Below are positions 44,432 to 52,835 of a DNA stretch of 64,000 bases, piece by piece (the stretch's first letter is position 1; each line of letters opens with the position of its first letter). The position numbers and the translations under genes were made by a program. Under the pieces are notes generated by a model. That model was not told the DNA's origin. It did not search any database and saw only the letters and a program-made list of their open reading frames with translations. The DNA is from Candidatus Leptofilum gracile (lineage in GTDB: Bacteria; Chloroflexota; Anaerolineae; Promineifilales; Promineifilaceae), in contig JADJOJ010000006.1 in the NCBI GenBank assembly GCA_016713825.1, positions 310,001 through 374,000 on the forward strand, in the 5' to 3' direction.

Positions 44432-45922
44432 TTATTGATTGCCAGCTGCGTCGTAGATAGCTTGCAGATCCTCAACCAGGAGGTCGATGTCTGCGTCTAC
44501 GTCACGATCCGGTTCCTGACCGAGCAGGGACCAGAACTCGTTGTAACGGTCGTTGGCTTCCTGCGGGCTGGGCATGTAGCTTTCGTGGTTGGGGTTGTCG
44601 GCAAAAGCCATAGAGTCCACCACAACTTGCCAGTTGATGCCTTGGTCGGCAATCCCTAGGTTTTCCTCGAAGGTGCCGAAGTAGGAGTCTTGCAGGCTCA
44701 GGCGAGCGGGCATACCGCCGTACATGGTGGTCATCTCTTGGGCGTTTTCCCCAATGAAGAATTTCAGGACTTCCCAAGCGGCTTCTGGGTTTTCTGTGGA
44801 TTTCATGATGCCAAATGTGTCTGCGTGCATTTTGGCAGTGGGTTGACCGGTGGCGTTGGCGGGCATGGCAGCCAGATTCCAGGTGAAGTCGATGTTGCCA
44901 ATGCAGCAGCCATGATACCAGAGGTGCGTGTGGGACATCGCCACATTGCCAGATTCAAAACCGTTCCCGGCAATGATATCGCTGGCATCGTAAACGCCAT
45001 TGGGGTAGAACACTTCATTCCACATGCCGTCATAGAACCATTTAGCAGCTTCGCGCCAGTTGGCGGGCACCTGGGCGTTGCCATTGTCATCTACCAGAGC
45101 GCCAGGGCCAAACAGGGTAGCGGCACCACGGAAGTCGGTCCATTGTTCGTAGTAACCGAACTGGACGATGTTATCTTTGTCGAAGTCTGGGCTGGTAGCG
45201 TCGTTACCGTTGGCGTCTACGGTGAGCAGCAGGGCGACATCACGCATGGCGTCCAGGTCCCAGGGGACTTCTTCACCATTGGCGTTGATGTAGGGTGCGC
45301 CATATTCCATTGGCGGGTATTCCAGACCTGCTTCGTCGAACAGGTCGTAGTTAACGGAAAGGAAGGAGGGGAAGATGGCAAACGGGAGACCGAGCTGCCC
45401 TTCTTGTTGGTCTACGTAGAATTCAACCAGGGCGGGGTCGAAGTCGCTGAGGTCATAATTTTCGCCATCGATCAGCGGCTGAAGATCGAGCCAGGCACCA
45501 CGGAAAAAGTCACGGCCACGAATCCCAACGGGGCCTACGATGTCTGGGGCATTACCGGCGGCAATTTGGGTAGCCAGGGTGGCGTATGCCTGGTCGGCAT
45601 CGACAATTTCCAGAACCAGTTCAATTTGATCCTGGCTGGCGTTGAAGTCGGCGACAACCTTTTCTTGGGGGGCAAACATGGGTTCATCGGAACCAGCGCC
45701 CAGGCCAACAAACCAGCGAACCTGAACACGATCGCCGCTGGTGGTTTCTACGGCCGTTTCTTCTGGTGCGTCGGGTTCGGCCACAGCTTCTTCGGCGGGG
45801 GCTTCGGCCTCGGTTGCGGTGCTCTCTTCGGCGGCCGGTTCATCGGTTTCGCCGCCGCAGGCGATCAGCAGCGCGCCCAAAGCCAGCAGCAACAAGATGT
45901 GTAAAAATCGAATATTTTTCAT
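44432..45922 (-). CDS. Sugar ABC transporter substrate-binding lipoprotein (family 1)
   Basis: The 496-residue protein begins with a lipoprotein signal peptide (LLLLALGALLIACGG, Cys about 22) and an acidic, Ala/Glu-rich tether of about 40 residues. The family 1 solute-binding fold follows: VRWFVGLGAGSDEP, APDIVGPVGIRG, GQLGLPFAIFPSFLSVNYDL, FGIMKSTENPEAAWEVLKFF near the C-terminus. It captures oligosaccharide for the two permeases. Operators for the divergent LacI regulator lie upstream. Cognate ligand is inferred as beta-glucan oligosaccharide from the GH16 and GH3 neighbours. The ATG has GGAGGAGAG upstream. Confidence 0.93.
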   Translation of the reverse strand: MKNIRFLHILLLLALGALLIACGGETDEPAAEESTATEAEAPAEEAVAEPDAPEETAVETTSGDRVQVRWFVGLGAGSDEPMFAPQEKVVADFNASQDQIELVLEIVDADQAYATLATQIAAGNAPDIVGPVGIRGRDFFRGAWLDLQPLIDGENYDLSDFDPALVEFYVDQQEGQLGLPFAIFPSFLSVNYDLFDEAGLEYPPMEYGAPYINANGEEVPWDLDAMRDVALLLTVDANGNDATSPDFDKDNIVQFGYYEQWTDFRGAATLFGPGALVDDNGNAQVPANWREAAKWFYDGMWNEVFYPNGVYDASDIIAGNGFESGNVAMSHTHLWYHGCCIGNIDFTWNLAAMPANATGQPTAKMHADTFGIMKSTENPEAAWEVLKFFIGENAQEMTTMYGGMPARLSLQDSYFGTFEENLGIADQGINWQVVVDSMAFADNPNHESYMPSPQEANDRYNEFWSLLGQEPDRDVDADIDLLVEDLQAIYDAAGNQ

Positions 45923-46088
45923 TTTCTCTCCTCCAGGGATCGATAGAATTTGATTGATTTAGAAAATGTGGGCAACAAGCAAGCAGGGGGCTTGTGCCAG
46001 ACAAAATTGCTTGCAGTTTTTCTGCTCAAATCTGTCTAATAAGCACCTCCTTTTGACATACCATTTGCTGTATTTGTTTGCGGGAATT

Positions 46089-46100
46089 GAAAACGCTTTC
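46089..46100. promoter_or_regulatory. LacI-type operator 1
   Basis: GAAAACGCTTTC is an imperfect copy of the 12-bp palindrome found twice more in this intergenic region. It lies in the leader of the leftward transporter operon. Confidence 0.75.
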
Positions 46101-46128
46101 CGATATTTCGATCATTTATCGCATTTAT

Positions 46129-46144
46129 TTGAAAACGTTTTCAA
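46129..46144. promoter_or_regulatory. LacI-type operator 2, at the transporter promoter
   Basis: TTGAAAACGTTTTCAA is a perfect 16-bp palindrome with a central CG, the classic LacI/GalR-family operator form. On the minus strand it includes TTGAAA, a possible -35 of the transporter operon with CGATAA 17 bp further on, so bound repressor would block polymerase. Confidence 0.82.
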
Positions 46145-46266
46145 AATGATAAACCAACCCCCTCTGTTTGTCAATATAGACAATTGAATTGGTCTGTATC
46201 TGTGAATAATGCACAGATACAGTCAGTTTGGTAGTTAGGCGGAGATTGGAACGGCCGTCTAGTCAA

Positions 46267-46287
46267 GAAAACGTTTTCAGATATAAT
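46267..46287 (+). promoter_or_regulatory. LacI-type operator 3 and -10 box of the regulator gene
   Basis: GAAAACGTTTTC (46267-46278) is identical in its core to operator 2 and is followed by TATAAT at 46282-46287. The regulator start codon is 20 bases further on. The operator sits in the promoter spacer, so autorepression is expected. Confidence 0.8.
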
Positions 46288-46306
46288 ATTTTCTCTGAGG
46301 TGTCTT

Positions 46307-47323
46307 ATGCCCAATAGAAAAATCACCATTGAGGATATTGCCCAGCAGGCGAATGTTTCCATTAGCACGGTTTCACGCGTCTTGCGTAAATCCAGCGGCG
46401 TGGCTGCCGATAAACGCGAAGCGGTCTTGCAGGCGGTGTCTGAATTGGATTACCGCCCCAACGTGTTTGCCCAAAGTTTGGCCAGCGGCCAATCCATGAC
46501 CATTGGGGTGATCACGCAAAACTTTGGCAGCCCTGTTTATGATGGCATTTTGCAGGGCATTTTGCTGGGTCTGGAAGGAACTGACTATTCCTCTTTGTTT
46601 GCCGACGGCCGTTGGGACAAAACCATTGAGCAGAATGCGCTGCAAGCTTTTGTGGATCGACGCGTCGATGGCTTGATCTTTGTCGGGGGGCAGCTTTCCG
46701 AGTCGATTATGGTAGAGGTGGGGCACAAAACGCCGCTCATTTTGGTGGCGCGCACCATAGGCTCATTGGCTGAAAACTGCATTCATTTTGATAATTTTCA
46801 GGCAGCCTATGACCTGACCCGCTATTTGTTAGATATGGGGCACCGCAACATTGCTCATATTACGGCAAAAATGCATTATCAAGAGACGGTCTCTGATGTT
46901 TCTCAGCGCTACGCTGGCTATGCACAGGCGCTGACAGATGCAGGAATCCCGGTTGATCCGCAGCTTGTTGTGGAAGGGAATTTGATGCAGCAGTCGGGCT
47001 CCCTGGCGGTGGAGATGCTGCTGATGGCCAAACGGCCGTTCTCCGCTATTTTTGCCGCCAACGACCAGATGGCTTTTGGTGCCCGCCTTGCCCTCTACCG
47101 GCGCGGCATCCGCGTGCCCGACGACATTTCGCTGGTGGGCTTCGATGATGAAATAATGGCCGCTTTCAGCATCCCCCCCCTCACCACCGTGCGCCAGCCA
47201 TCCGTTGAAATGGGTCAGGCCGCCGCCGCTGCCATCCTCGACCTCATCGACGGCAAACCCGTGGCCAACCAAATCTTCCGGAGCAAAATCATCGTGCGGG
47301 AATCTGTTGCCCGACTGCGCTAA
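46307..47323 (+). CDS. LacI-family transcriptional regulator of the glucan locus
   Basis: The 338-residue protein has an N-terminal helix-turn-helix and hinge (ITIEDIAQQANVSISTVSRV, DYRPNVFAQSLASGQ) and a periplasmic-binding-protein-like ligand domain (TIGVITQNFGSPVYDGIL, PLILVARTIG, DMGHRNIAHIT, FAANDQMAFGARLALYRRG, VPDDISLVGFDDE). It is divergent from the transporter operon, with three copies of a matching operator between them. By family rules it would repress transporter, GH3 and perhaps GH16 genes until an imported sugar binds. The inducer is not readable from sequence. The ATG has GAGGTG upstream. Confidence 0.95.
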   Translation: MPNRKITIEDIAQQANVSISTVSRVLRKSSGVAADKREAVLQAVSELDYRPNVFAQSLASGQSMTIGVITQNFGSPVYDGILQGILLGLEGTDYSSLFADGRWDKTIEQNALQAFVDRRVDGLIFVGGQLSESIMVEVGHKTPLILVARTIGSLAENCIHFDNFQAAYDLTRYLLDMGHRNIAHITAKMHYQETVSDVSQRYAGYAQALTDAGIPVDPQLVVEGNLMQQSGSLAVEMLLMAKRPFSAIFAANDQMAFGARLALYRRGIRVPDDISLVGFDDEIMAAFSIPPLTTVRQPSVEMGQAAAAAILDLIDGKPVANQIFRSKIIVRESVARLR

Positions 47324-47344
47324 AATAAAACAAACCTTTTAGCG

Positions 47345-47408
47345 AAACCACAGATTTCGCAGATTTAGAGCAGAAAGATCTGTGTAATCTGCGAAATCTG
47401 TTTAATCT
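47345..47408. repeat. CAGATTTCGCAGATT-family inverted repeat
   Basis: CACAGATTTCGCAGATTTAG is mirrored by AATCTGCGAAATCTGTTTAA. It lies between the LacI gene and the GH13 gene and shares words with the leuS insert (28277-28346) and 33652-33726. Confidence 0.75.
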
Positions 47409-47470
47409 TTGATTTGTTTTTTCTGTAATCTTCTTTTGCGTGAACCAGTAATCCGATTTGGGAGAAACGT

Positions 47471-49288
47471 ATGTACGAAACATTTGGCCCTACCGTGGCG
47501 GAAAACGGCCGTGTCACCTTCAACCTCTTCCTGCCAGACAACAAAGTAGACCCCACCCAGTACAGGCGCGGCGGCGACCCCAAAATCCGCGAAATCCGCG
47601 TGCGCGGCGACTTTCAGCACCTGCTCGGCGGGCAGGATTGGGACCTGGCCAGCGCCCCGCAGCTTAGCAAAACCGCCCATCCCCACGGCTGGCTCTGGAC
47701 CGCCACCCTGGAGACGCCGCTGCCCGAAGGCTTCTACCAATACAAATATTTTGTCACCTTCCAGAACGACACCGACCGCTGGGTCACCGACCCCTGCACC
47801 AAATACGGTGGCGTGGGCGACGACGAAAACGCCGCTTTTGTCGTGGGCGGCAGCCGCCTGGACGTGCAGCCCATCGCCAATCCCCTGCCGCCCGAAGATT
47901 TAATTATTTACGAGCTAATGATTGACGATTTCACGGCCGAATTTCGCCAAGACCGTGCCCCCATCGACGCCATCCACGACAAGCTGGATTATCTGCAAAG
48001 CCTGGGCATCAACGCCATCGAGTTCATGCCCTGGACGGCGTGGCCTGGGGCCGACTTCAGCTGGGGCTACGACCCGTTCCAATTTTTCGCCGTCGAGTAC
48101 CGCTACGTGCACGATGCTACACAAACGGCCGATAAAATCTACCGCCTCAAGCGGCTGATCAACGCCCTGCACGCCCGCGGTATCCACGTCATTATGGATG
48201 GCGTGTTTAACCACGTGCGGGCGGGCATCAATCCCAACAAAGGGTTTGCCTACGTCTGGCTGTACCAAAACCCAGAAGAGTCGCCCTACGTGGGGCAGTT
48301 TGCGCGCGGCGGCTTTTTTGAGGAGTTTGATTACGGCAACGGCTGCGTGCAGCAGTTCATCCACGATGTGTGCCAGCATTGGCTAGACACGTACCAGCTC
48401 GATGGCATCCGCTTCGACTTTACCATTGGCTTTTTCCAACCGGGCGATCCCAACAGTGGCATCACCCGCCTGATTGGCGACCTGCGCCACCATCTGGCGG
48501 CGCAAAACCGGCACCACGTGGCTCTGATTGTGGAGCACCTCACCGACAACCGCTACCTGGCCATCAACGATACCAACCAGATGGGGGCGACGGGCTGCTG
48601 GTTTGACCCAATCATGTACCAGGCGCTGGCGGCTTGCCGCAACGGCCGTATCCCCCCCGAACTCCTGCGCACCCTCAACAGCAAACTAGAGTTCCAGCCA
48701 GACAAATGGCCCGTCACCTACATTGAAAACCACGACCACGCCCGGCTGCTCAGCGAAGTGGGCCGCAGCCGCTGGTACAAAAGCCAGCCAGCCGCCATCG
48801 CCCTGTTTACCAGCCCTGGCATGGTGATGGTCTACAACGGGCAAGAGTTTGGCGAAGATTACTGGCTGCCCCCAGACGGCGCAGAGCGTGTCTCGCCGCG
48901 TCCCTTGCGCTGGCAGCAGCTGCACGATGATTTTGTGGGGCAGCGTTTGCGGTGGTTATACGGCCGTCTCGCCACCATTCGTCGGCTGCATCCGGCGCTG
49001 CGCAGTCCCAACGTTTTTCCCGCCACCGGCCAGGCCGCAGGCTACGGCATCATCAACGAGCAGGTCATCATCTACCACCGCTATGGCCAGACGGCCACCG
49101 GCGTGGCGCGGTACATCGTCGTCCTCAATTTTGGCGATTGGGATCAATGGGTAGACGTGCCATTTTCTACAAATGGGGTGTGGGAAGAGCTGTTGGGGGA
49201 AACGGCCGTTACCGTGGCCAATTACCGCCTGCCGCAAGCGCACATCCCCTCAAATTGGGGACGCATCTTTTTTCAGGAAGCGGGGTAA
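47471..49288 (+). CDS. GH13 alpha-amylase-family enzyme with N-terminal CBM48-like domain
   Basis: The 605-residue protein opens with a CBM48-like beta-sandwich (RVRGDFQHLLGGQDW, GFYQYKYFVTF). The GH13 barrel then shows IYELMIDDFT, IEFMPWTAWPGADFSWGYDP, GIHVIMDGVFNHV (region I), DGIRFDFTIGF (region II with the nucleophile Asp), LIVEHLTD (region III acid Glu) and TYIENHDHARL (region IV). No signal peptide, so it is intracellular. It acts on alpha-glucan, possibly glycogen or maltodextrin; the exact reaction cannot be assigned. It follows the LacI gene on the same strand but the 147-base gap holds a repeat, so co-regulation is uncertain. Confidence 0.88.
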   Translation: MYETFGPTVAENGRVTFNLFLPDNKVDPTQYRRGGDPKIREIRVRGDFQHLLGGQDWDLASAPQLSKTAHPHGWLWTATLETPLPEGFYQYKYFVTFQNDTDRWVTDPCTKYGGVGDDENAAFVVGGSRLDVQPIANPLPPEDLIIYELMIDDFTAEFRQDRAPIDAIHDKLDYLQSLGINAIEFMPWTAWPGADFSWGYDPFQFFAVEYRYVHDATQTADKIYRLKRLINALHARGIHVIMDGVFNHVRAGINPNKGFAYVWLYQNPEESPYVGQFARGGFFEEFDYGNGCVQQFIHDVCQHWLDTYQLDGIRFDFTIGFFQPGDPNSGITRLIGDLRHHLAAQNRHHVALIVEHLTDNRYLAINDTNQMGATGCWFDPIMYQALAACRNGRIPPELLRTLNSKLEFQPDKWPVTYIENHDHARLLSEVGRSRWYKSQPAAIALFTSPGMVMVYNGQEFGEDYWLPPDGAERVSPRPLRWQQLHDDFVGQRLRWLYGRLATIRRLHPALRSPNVFPATGQAAGYGIINEQVIIYHRYGQTATGVARYIVVLNFGDWDQWVDVPFSTNGVWEELLGETAVTVANYRLPQAHIPSNWGRIFFQEAG

Positions 49289-49395
49289 AGTCGGTGTAGG
49301 GGCGAGACGGTGCGGAAATCATTTTGGCCAAACGAAACTATCTGGCACTGCATCGTCTCGCCCAATAAAATGATTTTGGGTCTTCAGGATTGGCG

Positions 49396-49450
49396 TCAAG
49401 CGTGATGCGTGAAACGTGATAACGCTTTGGTCACGCTTCACGCATCATGA
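49396..49450. repeat. GCGTGAAACGTGA-family inverted repeat
   Basis: GTGATGCGTGAAACGTGA faces TCACGCTTCACGCATCA. The gap lies between two convergent genes (GH13 and LysM), so the hairpin can end both transcripts. A related element is at 55565-55626. Confidence 0.75.
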
Positions 49451-49453
49451 TTT

Positions 49454-49912
49454 TTAGGGGATGCAGAGCGTCTGCCCGGCGTAGATGAAGTTCAGGTTGT
49501 AGATGCCGTTGGCTTCGGCGATGGTGTAGGGATTACGGCCGTACCAAACGCCCAAATTGATCAAATTGTCCCCGTACTGCACCGTGTGGTAGTAGCTGCA
49601 ATATCGCTGCGGCGGCGGGGGCGGCGGCGGTGCCGGAGCCGGGTGGTAGTACGGAATAAACAGAACGGTGCCATAGTAAATCAGGTTCGGATTTACAATG
49701 TGGGGATTGGCTACCAGCAAATCGGGCACGGTCACGCCGTAGTTGTAGGCAATAAGCGACAACGTCTCGCCGTACCGGACGGTATGGTAGACGCCATTGC
49801 TCTCTGCGGGAGCCGCCTGAGCGGGGGAAGCCATCGCGCTGAGCAGCAAAGCAAAGAAAACCAACAAGATGGCTATTCTGCGAAACGAAGAAGACAAGAC
49901 ACCTTTTCTCAT
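49454..49912 (-). CDS. Secreted protein with two LysM domains
   Basis: The 152-residue protein has a signal peptide (RIAILLVFFALLLSAMASPAQAA) and two LysM domains: YHTVRYGETLSLIAYNYGVT...LIYYGTVLFIP and YHTVQYGDNLINLGVWYGRN...FIYAGQTLCIP, joined by a Pro-rich linker with seven consecutive prolines. LysM domains bind peptidoglycan or related GlcNAc polymers, so it likely sits in the cell wall. No catalytic domain is attached. The ATG at 49912 is chosen because AGGAGG precedes it and the signal peptide begins there; the frame is open further upstream. Confidence 0.88.
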   Translation of the reverse strand: MRKGVLSSSFRRIAILLVFFALLLSAMASPAQAAPAESNGVYHTVRYGETLSLIAYNYGVTVPDLLVANPHIVNPNLIYYGTVLFIPYYHPAPAPPPPPPPQRYCSYYHTVQYGDNLINLGVWYGRNPYTIAEANGIYNLNFIYAGQTLCIP

Positions 49913-50031
49913 GGGGAAGACCTCCTGAACGTATGGCAGGGAACTTGCCTGCCACAAATTAACATAAAAGCCTGTTGGCACTATAGCATAATCCCCCCAC
50001 CTCTGGCAATGCAAAAATCGCCCCCTGGCAA

Positions 50032-50069
50032 ATAAAAAGCGCCTTGAACATAGATGTCCAAAGCGCCCC
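50032..50069 (-). terminator. Terminator of efp
   Basis: On the minus strand GGGCGCTTTGGACA pairs imperfectly with TGTTCAAGGCGC and is followed by TTTTTATTT. It lies about 32 bases past the efp stop codon. Confidence 0.7.
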
Positions 50070-50100
50070 ATTTGGCTTATTCAATTGAGAAGTTAGAAAA

Positions 50101-50658
50101 TCAAACGCGGGTGATGTATTCGCGAGATTCCGTATTTACCCGAATCTTGTCGCCGATGTTTACAAACAGCGGCGTTTTTACCTTCAAGCCGGTGCTGGTG
50201 TACACTTCCTTGGTGGCCCCGGTGGCGGTATCGCCAGCAACCGCATTTTCTGCTTCGACCACTTCAAAATCCATCGTTTTGGGCAGCACGTAATCCAGCA
50301 CCTCGCCTTCATACATCAGCAGTTCCAGCTCCATGTTGTCGATGAGGAAATATTTGTCCTCTTCCAAAACGTGGTGGTTTACCTGTTTTTGTTCGTAAGT
50401 GGCCGTGTTCATAAAAACGTAAAAGGTGCCATCATCATACAGATATTGGAAGTTTTGCTTGTCCAGCCGAATATCTTCCACGCGGTCACCCGAGGTGAAG
50501 GTAATTTGAAAGTTGGAGCCAGAGCGCAAATCGCGCACGCTGACGCGAATGGTGGCTTTGCCGCGACCTGGTTTGCTGTGGCTGTATTCCGTTACTTTGT
50601 AAAGATTGCCGTCCTGAGTAAAGCTTACCCCACGACGTAGTTGATTGACATCTATCAT
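50101..50658 (-). CDS. efp: Elongation factor P
   Basis: The 185-residue protein has the three-domain EF-P layout: KOW-like N-domain (MIDVNQLRRGVSFTQDGNLY), a middle domain (GDRVEDIRLDKQNFQYLYDD) and the C-terminal OB domain ending KTPLFVNIGDKIRVNTESRE, which carries the EF-P signature. It relieves ribosome stalling at polyproline, relevant here because the LysM neighbour and the kinases have proline runs. The modifiable loop reads SKPGRGKA, so the apex residue is Arg32, not Lys; Arg is found in Thermus-type and EarP-rhamnosylated EF-Ps, but no EarP, EpmA or YmfI gene is seen here. The true start is the ATG at 50658; the frame is open further upstream through a repeat. Confidence 0.95.
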   Translation of the reverse strand: MIDVNQLRRGVSFTQDGNLYKVTEYSHSKPGRGKATIRVSVRDLRSGSNFQITFTSGDRVEDIRLDKQNFQYLYDDGTFYVFMNTATYEQKQVNHHVLEEDKYFLIDNMELELLMYEGEVLDYVLPKTMDFEVVEAENAVAGDTATGATKEVYTSTGLKVKTPLFVNIGDKIRVNTESREYITRV

Positions 50659-50688
50659 TTTCCGGTTGCTCCTGAATAAGTTTTTGCG

Positions 50689-50750
50689 GTTAGTGGTTAG
50701 TTCTTGGTAGTTAGTAAACAAACGCGCTGCTAACCACCAGCCACTATTTA
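50689..50750. repeat. GGTTAGTGGTTAG-family inverted repeat
   Basis: GGTTAGTGGTTAGTTCTTGG is mirrored by GCTAACCACCAGCCACTA. It lies in the efp leader and shares words with 9880-9932 and 39283-39350. Confidence 0.65.
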
Positions 50751-50869
50751 CTCTTAATTTCTCGACTGAGAAGTTTATCATAAACAATCTGGCGTGGGTA
50801 ATTTGTAGATGTGCGTTTTGGCAAACTGGGCTTGCGCCTTTTTTCGTCTATTGAGTACAATGCGGCTGT

Positions 50870-51685
50870 ATGGATGAGTTTGCCACAGCACCCCCGGAAA
50901 ATCAGATTTTATGCCATCAATGTACGGCCGTTCTCCCCATCGAACAAGGCTCACAATTTGTTACCTGTGAATTTTGCGGCGCCACCAACTTTGTAGACAA
51001 AAGTGGCGCGGTGCTGCATTATGCGGTGCGAGCCACGGTGGATGAAACGGCCGCTGCCGCCGCGCTGCGCCGCTGGATGGGCGGCAACGCCACGGTGAAA
51101 GATTTGGACAAGAAGGCGGTGATTGAACGGCCGTCTTTCCAAATGTTCCCCATGTGGCTGATGCGCGTTGACCAGAACGGCCAGGAAAAGGTGGTGCTGG
51201 AACCCGCCGCCGCCCTCTCCATTTTGGAGATTACCGACCTCAGCATCCCCGCCTCGGACCTGGAACCGTACGACCACACGATGGACGGCGACGCCATCGT
51301 GCCCACGGTGCCCATCGAGACGGTGCGCAAATGGCTGGCAGAGAACCAAAAGATCGCCGCCGGGCAGATCAAAGAGAGCTCGCTGGTGCACCTGCCCCTG
51401 TTCATTTTTAAGTATGCGTTTGAGGGAAGGGAATATACGGCCGTTGTCGATGCCGCCAGCAGCCAGGTATTTGCCTCAATCTATCCATCCAAGCGGGAAG
51501 TGCCCTACGTCGCCATCGGCTCCGTGGGCTGTGCGCTCTATTTTTGCGCCGCGCTCATTCCCGCCATTAGCTTTTTTTCATTCGAGGTTAGCCTGCTTTT
51601 TGGCATTGTTGGCTACATCGTTGTGGCCATTGTGCTGGCCGTGCCCATTTTTGGCATCGCCGCTTACATTTCTGCCCGCGTGTAA
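50870..51685 (+). CDS. Zinc-ribbon membrane protein 1 (unknown function)
   Basis: The protein has 271 residues. Two CxxC pairs (ILCHQCTAVLP and TCEFCGATN, about 15-36) form a zinc ribbon. A soluble middle part contains FPMWLMRVDQNGQEK and LVHLPLFIFKYAFEGREYTAVV, a pattern also present in the next protein. Two membrane helices end the chain (IGSVGCALYFCAALIPAI, LLFGIVGYIVVAIVLAV). I do not recognise a characterised family. It is the first of three adjacent zinc-ribbon genes. There is no Shine-Dalgarno; a TACAAT box (50856-50861) with a weak TTGCGC 18 bp upstream would place transcription start almost at the ATG. Confidence 0.8.
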   Translation: MDEFATAPPENQILCHQCTAVLPIEQGSQFVTCEFCGATNFVDKSGAVLHYAVRATVDETAAAAALRRWMGGNATVKDLDKKAVIERPSFQMFPMWLMRVDQNGQEKVVLEPAAALSILEITDLSIPASDLEPYDHTMDGDAIVPTVPIETVRKWLAENQKIAAGQIKESSLVHLPLFIFKYAFEGREYTAVVDAASSQVFASIYPSKREVPYVAIGSVGCALYFCAALIPAISFFSFEVSLLFGIVGYIVVAIVLAVPIFGIAAYISARV

Positions 51686-51691
51686 ATTCCC

Positions 51692-51720
51692 GTAGAGACG
51701 TTGCAATGCAACGTCTCTAC
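51692..51720. repeat. GTAGAGACGTTGCA palindrome
   Basis: GTAGAGACGTTGCA and its complement are separated by one base. The same arms form the centre of the 52-bp palindrome inside the FAD oxidase gene (23930-23981). Here it lies between the first two zinc-ribbon genes. Confidence 0.85.
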
Positions 51721-51734
51721 GACATGATCAACCT

Positions 51735-52835
51735 ATGACCCAATCCACCAACAAAACCCAAGGACTTACCTGCCCCGAATGCAGCGGCGTAGTACCCATT
51801 GCCGAGGGCGACCGCATTGTAGAATGCCCCTACTGCCACACCTACTCGCTGGTGCAGGGGGAGCGCGGCGTGCGCCGCTGGCAGGTGGCTCAAACTGTGG
51901 AGCGCGAACGTGCCCTTCAAGCCGTCACCAACTTCTTTAGGGGCATGAAAAAAGCGCGCGATCTGCCCCAGGAAGCGCAAATCAAAGATACGTTTCTGGT
52001 TTACCTGCCCTACTGGCGGGTGGAATCGTTTGTGGCGGGCTGGATGTTTGGCCGCGTTAAATCGGGCAAGGACAGTACCCGCCCCATCGAGGTGCAAATT
52101 AACGAGCTGATGCATTGGAACGATGCGGCCGTAGACGTGGCCGAGTACGGCGTGCATCAGGTAGCTATTTCCAAGGAGCAGTTACGGCCGTACAACAGCG
52201 ACCAACTCCACGCCGAAGCAATGGTGTTCGAGCCATCAGAATCCCACAGTGACGCCCTGGACGAAGCCGGACGCCACTTCACTCATCGTGGGCGCAAAAA
52301 GCGCAGCCTGCGCACCAAATTTTTTGAACGATTTCACTTTCTGCGCCAGCGGCTTTCCATTGTCTACTATCCACTCTGGGTTTCCCGGTACGAATACCAC
52401 AAGCGCAACTACCAGGTGGTGGTGGATGGTGTCAACGGCAACCTGCTGTACGGCAAAGCGCCCGGCAACATCTTTTACCGGGCGGCGGCGCTGGTGGGCG
52501 GCCTGGCCTTGGGCAACCTCATTTTGGTCAACGGCACCTGGTTGGCGGCCCTCATGGTGGGCAACAGCGATGAGGATGGCAGCCTCGCCCTGCTCATCAT
52601 GCCCATCGCCATTGGCATTGGGCTGATTGCCGCCGGTTACCGCGCCTTCCGCTACGGCGAAGAGGTGGAAGAGATTCAGCGGGGCGCGCGCAAAGCGGAT
52701 CTGGCTGGCGACGTAGACAGCAGCAATGTGATGTCGGCGCTGACCGGTGGCCTTTTGGGCAAAAATGACGACCTGCAAAAGATGATGAGCTCGGGCCTGA
52801 AGGTATTTGAGGATTTGACGGAGGGCAAACGATGA
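51735..52835 (+). CDS. Zinc-ribbon membrane protein 2 (unknown function)
   Basis: The 366-residue protein has an N-terminal zinc ribbon (LTCPECSGVVP, VECPYCHTYS, about 12-38), a long soluble region with VYLPYWRVESFVAGWMFGRV and IVYYPLWVSRYEYHKRNYQVVVDG, then two or three membrane helices (IFYRAAALVGGLALGNLILV, LALLIMPIAIGIGLIAAGYR) and a charged tail. The repeated PYWR/PLWV plus beta-hairpin pattern is shared with protein 1, so they are distant paralogues. The stop overlaps the start of gene 3 by four bases (ATGA), so they are translationally coupled. No function can be named; a membrane-surface role in protein handling is only a guess. Confidence 0.8.
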   Translation: MTQSTNKTQGLTCPECSGVVPIAEGDRIVECPYCHTYSLVQGERGVRRWQVAQTVERERALQAVTNFFRGMKKARDLPQEAQIKDTFLVYLPYWRVESFVAGWMFGRVKSGKDSTRPIEVQINELMHWNDAAVDVAEYGVHQVAISKEQLRPYNSDQLHAEAMVFEPSESHSDALDEAGRHFTHRGRKKRSLRTKFFERFHFLRQRLSIVYYPLWVSRYEYHKRNYQVVVDGVNGNLLYGKAPGNIFYRAAALVGGLALGNLILVNGTWLAALMVGNSDEDGSLALLIMPIAIGIGLIAAGYRAFRYGEEVEEIQRGARKADLAGDVDSSNVMSALTGGLLGKNDDLQKMMSSGLKVFEDLTEGKR

